Shown here: one piece after another, positions 26,175 through 34,546 of the stretch | Layout: the number at the start of each line of letters is the position of its first letter | Numbering within the stretch: position 1 is the first letter of the stretch | From: a virus | Length of the DNA stretch: 64,000 bases | Reading direction: 5' to 3' (one strand) | Virus record (IMG/VR): IMGVR_UViG_3300017991_000103 | Location: 1-64,000 of that record | Translations under genes and position numbers: made by a program | Notes under the pieces: model-generated | What the model was told of the DNA's origin: nothing | The model's database searches: none | Seen by the model: the letters and a program-made list of their open reading frames with translations, nothing else

Positions 26175-27530
26175 ATGAAAAGGTTGCTTGTATTACTGCT
26201 TTCACTTCTGCTTCTATCTGGACCGGCATACGGTCTTACAGAAGAGGAGCGTGAAGCACTGCTTGCCGGAGCAGGCAATGTTAAATTTCCTAACCCGGGT
26301 AATACCTACCAGCCTAGAACGGTAGAAGTAAAGATTCAGTCAGGGAGTGTAGAGCATGAAGGCTCTAAAACATTTGTTACAGACCTTACTCCCGACTTCT
26401 CTGTCAAGGCAGGAGAGTCTCTCTATACTGTTCAGGTTGGTATGTCAAAGATAAAGTACACGGTAAATGGGGAAACCATGGAACTTGTTCCCCTGAACAC
26501 TCAGACACTCTCGGCCTCGGCAGATACGCTTGACAATAAATATGACATAAACGACCTCTGGAGAGACACCGATGTAAGGTTTGAAGCTCGTGACTACGGC
26601 GTGAAAGTGTCTCTTGTACTGACCTCTTCCAGCGCACCGACATCGTTCACTTTCCAAGTAACTCGAAGCGCAAAGTGGAACAAGAATTATGAACTGCCTA
26701 TAAGTGCGTGGGGTGCTCAAAAAGGGAGCAAAGCTGTCGTCCCTATACTTGACGCACAGGTTCGAGTGGATGGTGACAGGGAGACGTGGTCTGTGCCGAC
26801 TGACATCTTCGACCACTTCGACCCGCCCATCGTCATAGACCCGAGCCTTATGGTGGCTGGTAGTTATGACGATGCCACTTCTAATAATGGAACGACACAA
26901 GACACAAATGCAAACATACTTTTTGGAAAGTGGACTTATGTTTCAACACCGATAGACTCTGTTTCATATCTTCGGTGGGACATGAATCTTCCGAGAATGT
27001 GCTCAATTTCCGAAACGGGAGACTACTTTTCCTTCTATCCGAGTGCAAGTGTCAGTGGCTCGTTCAGTTCAAATCCCATATCACTAAAGCCAGATGGAGT
27101 GTGGAACGATGACGGCTTTTCATCGGCAAACTATCCGAATAATGGAGACCTTAGTAACATAGAAGTAGTTATAGCTGCTTCCGCTTCTGAGACATGGGGA
27201 GCTTGGACTAACAACACTTGGGTCAACGAGGACACCGATGACTGCTACAGTCTAGTAGAAACTATGACGCAGGCTAAATGGTATCATCCCGGTGAAGCCC
27301 TTGGTAAGTGGGGCGGCTTTAAGATTGGTTACGGTGATGGTGCTGATTATGCAGGGACCTATTACCGACAGTTTGACGCGGTGGACTCTGGAACCGGAAA
27401 CTATGCAAAAGTCACATTCACTGTAGAACGTGCTTGGCCTGAACGCAAGAACATGTATGGATTCATTTACAACTCTACTGCAGGACAGTGGTGGCAGGAT
27501 TTCAATGGAGATTCTACCTTAACCTATTGA
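26175..27530 (+). CDS. Secreted beta-rich protein with signal peptide
   Basis: 451 residues. MKRLLVLLLSLLLLSGPAYG is a textbook Sec signal peptide with a likely cut after AYG. The mature part is Ser/Thr/Trp/Tyr-rich and beta-like, without a recognised catalytic motif; it ends with WPERKNMYGFIYN and TAGQWWQDFNGDSTLTY. It could be an adhesin, a surface-exposed receptor-blocking protein, or part of the tail tip exported before assembly. More GC-rich than the flanks by eye. GGGGGG lies before ATG 26175. Confidence 0.5.
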   Translation: MKRLLVLLLSLLLLSGPAYGLTEEEREALLAGAGNVKFPNPGNTYQPRTVEVKIQSGSVEHEGSKTFVTDLTPDFSVKAGESLYTVQVGMSKIKYTVNGETMELVPLNTQTLSASADTLDNKYDINDLWRDTDVRFEARDYGVKVSLVLTSSSAPTSFTFQVTRSAKWNKNYELPISAWGAQKGSKAVVPILDAQVRVDGDRETWSVPTDIFDHFDPPIVIDPSLMVAGSYDDATSNNGTTQDTNANILFGKWTYVSTPIDSVSYLRWDMNLPRMCSISETGDYFSFYPSASVSGSFSSNPISLKPDGVWNDDGFSSANYPNNGDLSNIEVVIAASASETWGAWTNNTWVNEDTDDCYSLVETMTQAKWYHPGEALGKWGGFKIGYGDGADYAGTYYRQFDAVDSGTGNYAKVTFTVERAWPERKNMYGFIYNSTAGQWWQDFNGDSTLTY

Positions 27531-27552
27531 ACTAACAGAAAGGAGTGTAAGG

Positions 27553-27972
27553 TTGGGAGAGAGAAGTACAAACACATGTCAAGCACACGATAAGATGGTT
27601 CAGCTTGTAACGGAGCATGCAAATGATTTGAAACATGGCATGGAAAAGTTTGCCGAGATAGACGAACGCCTTAAAAGCCACGAAAGGACGCTCAAGGCGA
27701 TTAATGATTCACAGATGAAGGTAGAAGGTTTCATGAACGGCAAGGCACAGATGAAGAAAGCCATTATAGGTTGGGTCAGTGTCACCGTTGTAGTAGGTAT
27801 TGCGGTCCTTGGAGCAGTCTATGCTGTTGTGGCTACTGTTTCATCTAACAAGTTTATGGGTGAAATTATGAAGGAGTACATACAAGAGGAGCGCACAAAG
27901 GAAATTATTAGACGGAACGACAGGGTGAGAGAGGAGTTATACGGTGGGTCAAGAAGTGAAATTAAACCTTAA
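27553..27972 (+). CDS. XhlA-like membrane protein, possible holin accessory
   Basis: 139 residues from TTG 27553, preceded by AGGAGTG. A coiled coil (ANDLKHGMEKFAEIDERLKSHERTLK) comes before one transmembrane helix near 78-100 (AIIGWVSVTVVVGIAVLGAVYAVVATV), then a charged tail. This layout is that of XhlA-type haemolysin/holin proteins, but a structural membrane protein is also possible. It sits within the inserted module of the tail region rather than beside the endolysin, which weakens the holin idea. Confidence 0.5.
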   Translation: MGERSTNTCQAHDKMVQLVTEHANDLKHGMEKFAEIDERLKSHERTLKAINDSQMKVEGFMNGKAQMKKAIIGWVSVTVVVGIAVLGAVYAVVATVSSNKFMGEIMKEYIQEERTKEIIRRNDRVREELYGGSRSEIKP

Positions 27973-28060
27973 AGCGGTCGTTAGAGTATTAAAGTTTAGA
28001 GAGGGTGAAGACGAACCGTATGAGGTAAGAGAGGTGGAAGTAGATGTCCCTGACAGATGA
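27944..28060 (+). CDS. Very small hypothetical protein
   Basis: 38 residues from GTG 27944 (MGQEVKLNLKAVVRVLKFRE, then acidic). AGGAG lies about eight bases upstream, and the frame overlaps both the preceding stop and the following start, as is usual for translationally coupled genes here. Without a homologue the evidence is modest. Confidence 0.35.
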   Translation: MGQEVKLNLKAVVRVLKFREGEDEPYEVREVEVDVPDR

Positions 28061-28466
28061 TGGTGCAATAGCAATTGCCTCTGCTATTATAGGTGATGGT
28101 GGGGTCACTTTGTTTAATGAAGCGAATGCAGCTTTAGGTGTTGGTGATAATAATACTGCGTTTGATGTTTCACAAACTACATTGGAAGCGGAAAGTAGTA
28201 GTAGTGGTGGGCAGGCTCTTAGGAAAGGTATGGATAGTGGTTACCCACTCAGAGACCCCGATTCAGATGGTAGTACAGATAAAGTAAGGTTTAAATCTAC
28301 TTTCACAACATCAGAAGCAAATTTTCATTGGTATGAGTGGGGGGTCTTTAATAACACTACCGATGGTGGTGGTGATATGCTACTAAGAGTAGTGGAAGAT
28401 TTAGGAACTAAGACAAGTGGTGATTCTTGGATTCTTCAGGTTGATATAACCGTTGCGAGTGAATAA
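28044..28466 (+). CDS. Tail fibre/collar-like protein
   Basis: 140 residues. MSLTDDGAIAIASAIIGDGG, FNEANAALGVGDNNTAF, and FHWYEWGVFNNTTDGGGDMLLR follow the pattern of phage tail proteins that carry a small collar/fibre domain (GVGDNNTAFD...LR.GMDSGYP...W.EWGVFN). It is the last gene of the insert before the second half of the tip protein, and its stop overlaps that start (TAATG). Ribosome-binding GAGAGGTGG is upstream. Confidence 0.55.
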   Translation: MSLTDDGAIAIASAIIGDGGVTLFNEANAALGVGDNNTAFDVSQTTLEAESSSSGGQALRKGMDSGYPLRDPDSDGSTDKVRFKSTFTTSEANFHWYEWGVFNNTTDGGGDMLLRVVEDLGTKTSGDSWILQVDITVASE

Positions 28467-28846
28467 TGGGAACTGTAAATAAAAACTCATCCGCTACCAT
28501 AACACCTGTTTTTAGTAGTGAGTATAGTTTATATGCACCTGCTAAAATAACTATATTTGAAGGGGAAATAGACAGTTGGGGTCTCACAGAATCAAAAGTA
28601 AATATTACCGCAACAAATATTTTATCAAGGTGGGCACGCAGAACTTTGTCTGTGCATTCATCAAGTTGTAGATGGAAAAAGTTTAAAGGTACCGAATGTG
28701 GATACACTGGTGCACAGACTTGGTGTGATAGGTCTTTTTCAAGATGTAGTGCACTTAACAATACTTCTAACTTTGGAGGTTTCAGGTGGCTACCAAGTAT
28801 AGTAGACAAAGAAATATGGTGGGGAAAAGTTCCAGAAAACGAATGA
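28466..28846 (+). CDS. Tail tip protein, C-terminal half (lambda gpL-like, four-cysteine domain)
   Basis: 126 residues. ITIFEGEIDSWGLTESKVNITATN near 27-50 continues the domain missing from the product at 24468. SCRWKKFKGTECGYTGAQTWCDRSFSRC near 70-97 holds the four cysteines that in lambda gpL-type proteins ligate an iron-sulfur cluster. NNTSNFGGFRWLPSI follows. The N-terminal half is about 3.5 kb upstream. Either the halves associate as two chains, or this one acts alone. ATGA leads into the peptidase gene. Confidence 0.72.
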   Translation: MGTVNKNSSATITPVFSSEYSLYAPAKITIFEGEIDSWGLTESKVNITATNILSRWARRTLSVHSSSCRWKKFKGTECGYTGAQTWCDRSFSRCSALNNTSNFGGFRWLPSIVDKEIWWGKVPENE

Positions 28847-29244
28847 GTTTAGCAGATGCTACAGCGACATTAATAGGTCGAGAATATACTCTTGGTAGTT
28901 GTGATTGCTTTTCAGTGATTATAGACTATCTTCGTTTAATGGGCGTTGAATTACCTGAAAAATATCATGGGTACACTCTTGATACTTATAGTGAATTGTT
29001 CACTTCAGCTCCTGCTAAGGCTTGTGAAATTATGGTTAATCTTATGGATGACATTTTACAACCTATAGTACCAGGTTTAATACGACCTGGTGATATTATG
29101 TTACTCCATCTTAGAGGTAAATCTGGTAATATGTTTCTTGCAATAAATGGTGGGAATGGTCATGCTCTTTTTGCAGTTAGAGGCCACCCGGTATCGTTAT
29201 ATCCCGCTAGATATTACAGGGTGCTTAAAGGATGGCGTGTATGA
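28843..29244 (+). CDS. NlpC/P60-like tail tip peptidase
   Basis: 133 residues from ATG 28843 (ATGA overlap; an in-frame ATG at 28786 lies inside the preceding gene). LGSCDCFSVIIDYLRLMGVELP near residue 20 supplies the nucleophile cysteine context of NlpC/P60 proteins. RPGDIMLLHLRG and NGHALFAVRGHPVSLYP are consistent with the histidine-bearing strand. In GTA-like tails this protein cuts peptidoglycan during entry. The third catalytic residue is not assigned. Confidence 0.72.
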   Translation: MSLADATATLIGREYTLGSCDCFSVIIDYLRLMGVELPEKYHGYTLDTYSELFTSAPAKACEIMVNLMDDILQPIVPGLIRPGDIMLLHLRGKSGNMFLAINGGNGHALFAVRGHPVSLYPARYYRVLKGWRV

Positions 29245-31751
29245 TTGATTCACTTTTAATTCTTCTTTTTGGCACCATGTCAGATTACATTCATGCTGAC
29301 GGTGGTGCGATAATAGGGTGGATTGTAGTTAGTATTATTCTGTCTGCTATAAGTAGTGCTATACAACAAGCACTTGCAGGTGAGCCTGAGGTAGAGCGAA
29401 CCAGGGGGTTGAGAGCAAATACACGAGACCCAAGTATTAAATTGCCTATACTGTATGGTAAATTAAGAATTGGTGGAAATGATGTATTTGTAGAAGCCAC
29501 AGGTGATGATAATAAACACCTTTGGGTTGTGCAGACTTTATCTGAAGGTGAATGTGAAGGTATAGACACAGCTCCTGAAGACGATGCAGAACCTGGTGAT
29601 AGTACTGAGTATGACCAACTTTGGCTTGGTGATAAACTCGCTAATGAATTTGGTTCAAATGCTCTATACTATTTCCATGGTGGAACAGCAACACAAACTG
29701 TTGATTCAAATTTAAATGCAGCTATATCAAAGTTTACTGACCCGATGCGGTATACTTGCTATATTGTTTGGCATCTTATATATGATTATGACCTATTCCA
29801 AAACTTACCACAAAGGAATGTTCTTTTAAAGGGTAGGAAATTATATGATTTTAGAACATATGAAATAGCGTGGAGTGATAATCCTGTTTTAGCATTATAT
29901 GATTTTATGACTAATGACCGGTATGGGTATGGATTTGATGCCACTAGGATAGACGTATCTTCTTGGTCGACAGCTGCTAATTATTGTGATACTAAAGGCT
30001 GGACAATAAATATGCGTATTGACCGAGATATGGCCGGTAAGGATGTTATAGATAATATATGTAATTTATTCCGAGGTCAGTTAGTTTGGTATGACGGTAA
30101 ATTTTATTTGTATTACGCTGACCTTAATTATGAATCAACTGCTTTGGCACTAACAGATAAGAATATAGTTCAGAATACAGAAGGACTTGCGGAGCTTTCC
30201 ATTATAGAGCAAAGTAAATTTGACTATCCTGACGGTCTTCGTATATCGTTCATAGATGCAGAAAAGGAGTATGTTGAAGATGCAATTGTTGTTGGTGACA
30301 ATACAGGTGTTATAAGAGAAATAACTCTAGATGGTTGTACATCAAGGCAGCAAGCTAGTGATATGGGAATTTATATACTTGAGAGGATGCGCCTTGACCG
30401 AACGATTAAAGGAACTTTTAGTGATGATGCACTTCGATTAGAACCCAATGATGTTGTAACTTTAACCAATAGTGATTTTGGTTTATCTGCACAGAAGATG
30501 CGAGTTCAAAGCTCTGCTGTTAGACAAGATGGTCTTGTAGAACTTTCTCTAGTTTATGAAAGTGATGAACTGTATGACGATGATTATGATGTTGCAATAG
30601 AAGAGGAGTATACCTGTTCTCTACCAGACCCATATACAACTCCACCAACTGTATCAAATGTGAGTATAACTGAGGAACAGTATTATTACAGATTACGCAA
30701 CTTCACTAGGTTAGTTATAACATTTGATGAACCGGCAAACTATCCGTGGTATGACCACGTTGAGGTTTGGATTTCACGCGGCGGTGAAGACAGTACTGGT
30801 GCATATGAGCATCAGTTCAATGCAACTGATGATTTCTCAATAGAAAATGTTGAGGAAGGTGAAGAGTACCTTATAATTCTTAGGACAGTTTCACTTCATG
30901 GGGTTAAACAAGACCTGGATGATGGTTTTAAGTTGCGCCATGTAGTACTTGGTTATTCAGATACACCTTCATCTTTAAACGCGTTGGTTGCCGTGGTTAA
31001 TGAGAATTCCATCATATTATATTCTTCTAAAGTTAACGATGCTGATATTGAGTTGTACGAATTTAGATTCGGGTTATCATGGAATTCATCAGTGTTTTTG
31101 GCAGCGTTGCGGGCTCCAAACTATAGTCTTATTGGTGTCAAGCCGGGTGAGCATACTTTTTGGGCTAATACACTTTCAAACAACGGAGTCTATGGTGGTA
31201 CACCAGTTTCAGCTACTGTTGACTTGATAGACCCGCCAGATGGGTGGGCAGTCCAACATACAGAAACATGTGACTATTCTGAAAGTGATGATGTCCATGA
31301 TAATACGGAACAGACAACATATTCTGGTGAAGACTATTTAAAATGTTCGCACGAGAGTGGTGGGTTAGTAGGTACCTATACTTCTCCTATATATGACCTT
31401 GGGAGTTCTGGAAGGTATCTTGTATACATACTTGCAGATATAGTATTACTCGGTGTTGGTAATACATGGGATGATGTTGTGCCAGATAATTCGGTAGAAA
31501 GCACAACGTGGAATGATATTAGTGCTTCAACTAGAACATGGAATGAGATATTTGAACTCAATGAGGCTGCACAGGTAAGTATGAAATTGAAGTATGGAGA
31601 TACTAGTCCTCCTACTAACGAAGTAGGTAAGATGGAAATATTATCGGCTATTGTGACTGCTAGATATTATCAGGTAGAAATAACAATAACTGACCCGAGT
31701 GAACCAATCAATGCTTTGGTAGAACATTTTACATTAAAGTTCTGTCAGTAA
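29232..31751 (+). CDS. Tail tip hub protein J-like
   Basis: 839 residues. Hydrophobic N-terminal helix (IIGWIVVSIILSAISSAI), then GLRANTRDPSIKLPILYGKLRIGG, the typical beginning of lambda J-like hub proteins, followed by QLWLGDKLANEF, NPVLALYDFMTNDRYGYG near 220, YDGKFYLYYADLNYE, and DALRLEPNDVVTLTNSDFGL. C-terminal fibronectin-like beta modules follow. These proteins close the tail tip and contact the receptor. ATG 29232 and ATG 29241 are both possible; the latter overlaps the preceding stop as ATGATTGA. Confidence 0.85.
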   Translation: MACMIDSLLILLFGTMSDYIHADGGAIIGWIVVSIILSAISSAIQQALAGEPEVERTRGLRANTRDPSIKLPILYGKLRIGGNDVFVEATGDDNKHLWVVQTLSEGECEGIDTAPEDDAEPGDSTEYDQLWLGDKLANEFGSNALYYFHGGTATQTVDSNLNAAISKFTDPMRYTCYIVWHLIYDYDLFQNLPQRNVLLKGRKLYDFRTYEIAWSDNPVLALYDFMTNDRYGYGFDATRIDVSSWSTAANYCDTKGWTINMRIDRDMAGKDVIDNICNLFRGQLVWYDGKFYLYYADLNYESTALALTDKNIVQNTEGLAELSIIEQSKFDYPDGLRISFIDAEKEYVEDAIVVGDNTGVIREITLDGCTSRQQASDMGIYILERMRLDRTIKGTFSDDALRLEPNDVVTLTNSDFGLSAQKMRVQSSAVRQDGLVELSLVYESDELYDDDYDVAIEEEYTCSLPDPYTTPPTVSNVSITEEQYYYRLRNFTRLVITFDEPANYPWYDHVEVWISRGGEDSTGAYEHQFNATDDFSIENVEEGEEYLIILRTVSLHGVKQDLDDGFKLRHVVLGYSDTPSSLNALVAVVNENSIILYSSKVNDADIELYEFRFGLSWNSSVFLAALRAPNYSLIGVKPGEHTFWANTLSNNGVYGGTPVSATVDLIDPPDGWAVQHTETCDYSESDDVHDNTEQTTYSGEDYLKCSHESGGLVGTYTSPIYDLGSSGRYLVYILADIVLLGVGNTWDDVVPDNSVESTTWNDISASTRTWNEIFELNEAAQVSMKLKYGDTSPPTNEVGKMEILSAIVTARYYQVEITITDPSEPINALVEHFTLKFCQ

Positions 31752-31765
31752 GGAGATGAAAACCA

Positions 31766-32548
31766 ATGACACAAGGTTGGACTTCTGATGTTTTTGCAGG
31801 AACACATATTGCACAAACAGACCTTCAAAATATTGAGACAAATTTTGCGTGCTTGAGGAGTACTTTTTCAGGGTCTAGTGCACCTGCAAGTCCGGTTGGA
31901 TACCAGTTTTGGGGTGATAGTGCAAACACTCTATTAAAAATAAGAGATAGTTCAAACGCGTCTTGGCTTAGTTTATTTAATTGCAATACTGGTAAAATTG
32001 CAACTGGTGCGGTCTCAAGTGACTCTCTGGCTGCTGATGCAGTTACCTCTGCTAAAATTGCATCTGGTGCAGTTGACACTTCAGAACTTGCTGACGGTGC
32101 GGTAACTGAAGATAAGATTGAAGACGGTGCAGTAAGTGAAGCAAAACTGGCTGCTGATTTGTATCCAGATATGGAAGCTGGTGATTTTACTGTCCATTAC
32201 AACGATGCTGAACAAACAACAACTTCTACCACGTGGGTTAAGTTGAAAGAGAGTACTCTCGGTAATAGATGTGAAGGTGAACTTACAGTTGAACTCAAGG
32301 GTAAATCTGAGTATAGCCACCTAACTGTATATTTTAGGGTATACAGGAATGGTGTTGCAGTTGGTTCAACACAAAGTACTAACTCATTAACATATGATAC
32401 ATTCACGGAAGACATTTCAGGTTGGTCTGATGGGGATGCACTTCAAATATATGGTTATACTAGTAGTGGTGCTGGAACACCTAAAGCATATGTTAAGGAA
32501 CTTAGGTTAAAGGTTGATGACCCAAGCAGGGCTGTGGTGGTGACATAA
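31766..32548 (+). CDS. Tail fibre protein with repeated AVTxAKIA units
   Basis: 260 residues. An N-terminal virion-anchor-like part (WTSDVFAGTHIAQTDLQNIE), then tandem short repeats (DAVTSAKIASGAV, ELADGAVTEDKIEDGAVSEAKL), the coil-forming register common in trimeric phage fibres, then a beta-rich C-terminal domain (AEQTTTSTTWVKLKEST, VYFRVYRNGVAVGSTQ). AAGGAGATG precedes ATG 31766. It is likely a receptor-contacting fibre attached to the hub. Confidence 0.72.
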   Translation: MTQGWTSDVFAGTHIAQTDLQNIETNFACLRSTFSGSSAPASPVGYQFWGDSANTLLKIRDSSNASWLSLFNCNTGKIATGAVSSDSLAADAVTSAKIASGAVDTSELADGAVTEDKIEDGAVSEAKLAADLYPDMEAGDFTVHYNDAEQTTTSTTWVKLKESTLGNRCEGELTVELKGKSEYSHLTVYFRVYRNGVAVGSTQSTNSLTYDTFTEDISGWSDGDALQIYGYTSSGAGTPKAYVKELRLKVDDPSRAVVVT

Positions 32549-33060
32549 TGAAAGCTTTTCTTAAAGAGGATATTATATTACATATTACTGCTAATGGTGA
32601 TACTGAAATAGGTGACTTGGTTCCTAAGGTCGGTCTTGAAAGGCAGAGATTTGATGGCACTGAAATGGTGGACCTTATAAACCTTGATGAGATGTGGGTT
32701 CGGCACAAGGGTGGTGATGCGTTTGAACTTCATGCAGTTCAGGTTCCGAATAGCCAGTTGGTACAAATGAATTACCTTGACCGCAAATGGTTAACTAAGG
32801 ATGACGATGGGATTATAAGAGTGCTAACTCCACTTGAACGTGAAGCAAAACTTGAATCTGCCTATAATAGAAGTTCTGTCAGTGTGAGGTTTAACGAAAT
32901 TAAAAAGTTGGATAATTTTATAAATGGGGTATTACATGCGACTCCAGAAACAATAAATCAGTATATTGAGAATAATGTAACCAACCTTGATTCAGCAAAG
33001 GAAGTTCTTAAACGTATGGCTTTGTTGATTGCATACTGTATGAGGAAACTAGAAAAATGA
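32548..33060 (+). CDS. Hypothetical protein downstream of fibre
   Basis: 170 residues, not recognised. N-terminal strands (DIILHITANGDTEIGDLVP), a central RVLTPLEREAKLESAYNRSS and C-terminal helices (FINGVLHATPETINQYIENN, KEVLKRMALLIAYCMRKLEK). Its place after the fibre gene could suggest a fibre assembly chaperone. TAATG and ATGA overlaps on both sides support its being real. Confidence 0.55.
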   Translation: MKAFLKEDIILHITANGDTEIGDLVPKVGLERQRFDGTEMVDLINLDEMWVRHKGGDAFELHAVQVPNSQLVQMNYLDRKWLTKDDDGIIRVLTPLEREAKLESAYNRSSVSVRFNEIKKLDNFINGVLHATPETINQYIENNVTNLDSAKEVLKRMALLIAYCMRKLEK

Positions 33061-33377
33061 ATAGAACAGAATTTACTAAAATACTCGCTCAGTTACTTCT
33101 GGAAATGATACTTGACGGTGAAAATCCACTTCTTGATTATGTTAAGCGCTCTGATGAAGGTCAGATGGCAATGTACCTTTCTGGTAAAAGTAAGTGTGAT
33201 GGTAAGGTTAAAATTTCAAAACACCAGAGAGGTAAAGCGGCTGATATATATTTTGTTGAAGATGGTGAATTAGTTGCACCAAAACGGGGGTGGGAGTATT
33301 GGCATGAACGATGGATGGAACTTGGTGGTGAACCAATGATTGAGTGGGATAAAGGCCATTTTGAGGTAGGTGATTAA
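33057..33377 (+). CDS. M15-type peptidase endolysin
   Basis: 106 residues. KISKHQRGKAADIYFV near 50-65 gives the SxHxxGxAxD zinc motif, and WDKGHFEVGD at the end gives the HFE zinc/catalytic motif of VanY/L-alanyl-D-glutamate peptidases (M15). The chain is short but covers the core. It cuts peptide cross-links at lysis. It begins inside the previous stop (ATGA) and is followed by two more probable lysis-region genes. Confidence 0.82.
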   Translation: MNRTEFTKILAQLLLEMILDGENPLLDYVKRSDEGQMAMYLSGKSKCDGKVKISKHQRGKAADIYFVEDGELVAPKRGWEYWHERWMELGGEPMIEWDKGHFEVGD

Positions 33378-33378
33378 C

Positions 33379-34023
33379 ATGAAAATAGAAAACTTGGATG
33401 TCATTGCTTTTCCGTTTACCTGGAAAAGCATATGGAAACCGTATCCACTGGCGATACGCATAGCTACTGGAGCATATACGCATGTGGGTATATGTTTAAA
33501 TGAGATTAATACGGGTCTTGATGGGCCGATAGTCGAAACAAGTATAATTGAAGCAGTGTGGGGTGGGTTTATTCCTTCACCATTCAGTGGATATGAGCAA
33601 GAAAAACGGGCACCATTTGAGGTGTACCGCCTTCGTTACGATTGGTTTTTCGATTCTCCTTTGGATATTGAGGCTTATAAATTTCACTGCGTAGAACGCA
33701 TAAAGAAGATGGAAGGTCAAAAATATGATGTATCTGCTATATTCAGTTTCCCAGTAAGAATATTGCTTGGTGCACCATATAGGAAGTTAAGGAAGAGACC
33801 TCTGTTTGATACCACAGATGAAGTATTTTGTTCAGAAGCCGTGTCGCAAGCACTAAGACTTGGTGGCCCTGATTGGTTAGAGGTCACTGATAAATTGAAG
33901 CCTAAGGTTGATTTTCAAAATGTTATAACACTTAATAACTTGGATGATGCTGATGTTACACCAACTATGATAGCTAAGAGTCCAGCATTTATTAAAGTAG
34001 GGGAGGTGAAAGTTAATGAGTAA
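33379..34023 (+). CDS. Permuted papain-like (YiiX/NlpC-P60-type) protein
   Basis: 214 residues from ATG 33379. IAFPFTWKSIWKPYPLAIRIATGAYTHVGI near 5-40 has the His-containing strand, and DEVFCSEAVSQALRLGG near 152-168 the nucleophile cysteine in the reversed order of permuted NlpC/P60 proteins. Such proteins may act on the wall, lipids or amides. It lies between the endolysin and a lipoprotein gene and overlaps the latter. Confidence 0.6.
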   Translation: MKIENLDVIAFPFTWKSIWKPYPLAIRIATGAYTHVGICLNEINTGLDGPIVETSIIEAVWGGFIPSPFSGYEQEKRAPFEVYRLRYDWFFDSPLDIEAYKFHCVERIKKMEGQKYDVSAIFSFPVRILLGAPYRKLRKRPLFDTTDEVFCSEAVSQALRLGGPDWLEVTDKLKPKVDFQNVITLNNLDDADVTPTMIAKSPAFIKVGEVKVNE

Positions 34024-34315
34024 TGAAGGAATTAGAGAGTTTGTATTGGTATATGCGGTGATGATTATTCTTGCATGTATGGTGTGGTCTGGTTGTGCAT
34101 CTGTGAGTTTCGATTATAAAGCTCCAACAGATATGGTTGCACAGATGGCTAAATACAATGCTGAGAATAATAGGGATGCGTCCTTCACTGTATTAAGACT
34201 TAGAGCTGCTTTGGATATTTTACCACCGCTGTCACCGGATGCTCCAGGTCTTATTAAACCTGAGGCAGAGGCTTTACTTATAAGATATTCTGCAAAAAAG
34301 AATACAGATATGTAA
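34016..34315 (+). CDS. Small lipoprotein, possible outer spanin
   Basis: 99 residues. A hydrophobic stretch (FVLVYAVMIILACMVWSGC) ends in a lipobox-like MVWSGC, so Cys28 may be lipidated. The mature part is short with helices (DMVAQMAKYNAENN, AALDILPPLSPDAPG). Beside the endolysin this recalls outer-membrane spanins, but no inner spanin was identified. GGGGAGGTG precedes ATG 34016. A strong terminator follows. Confidence 0.6.
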   Translation: MSNEGIREFVLVYAVMIILACMVWSGCASVSFDYKAPTDMVAQMAKYNAENNRDASFTVLRLRAALDILPPLSPDAPGLIKPEAEALLIRYSAKKNTDM

Positions 34316-34344
34316 ACCCCCTCCGTACCGGCGCTTGCTCCAAC

Positions 34345-34376
34345 GGGAGAGGAGTTTTTCGGGAGGCTCCTCTCCC
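34345..34376. terminator. Terminator between converging transcription units
   Basis: GGGAGAGGAG (34345-34354) and CTCCTCTCCC (34367-34376) form a perfect 10-bp GC-rich stem with a 12-nt loop that includes TTTTTC. It lies between the + strand lysis genes and the - strand early genes, so it may stop both. The T runs are in the loop, not after the stem, so it is not a textbook intrinsic terminator. Confidence 0.65.
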
Positions 34377-34384
34377 ACCCGCCT

Positions 34385-34546
34385 TTATCTAAATTTATCA
34401 TTAAATTTTTTTACTAAGTCTCTTGCTTTTTCAAGTGATTCGAGTGTATGCTTTTCATAGCAAGGTGGGCATATTTTACCAAGACCCCTAATTGAAATTA
34501 TTGAGTGCGATTCTTTACCACACCATTCGCATGTTTTCGATTCCAT
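34385..34546 (-). CDS. Small zinc-ribbon protein
   Basis: 53 residues, MESKTCEWCGKESHSI then ICPPCYEKHTLESLEKARDL. The pair CEWC...CPPC is a likely zinc-binding ribbon. GGAGGTGAATAATG is a strong start region, and its ATG overlaps the upstream stop by one base. It is last in the - strand unit, next to the terminator. It may bind nucleic acid; function is not known. Confidence 0.65.
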   Translation of the reverse strand: MESKTCEWCGKESHSIISIRGLGKICPPCYEKHTLESLEKARDLVKKFNDKFR

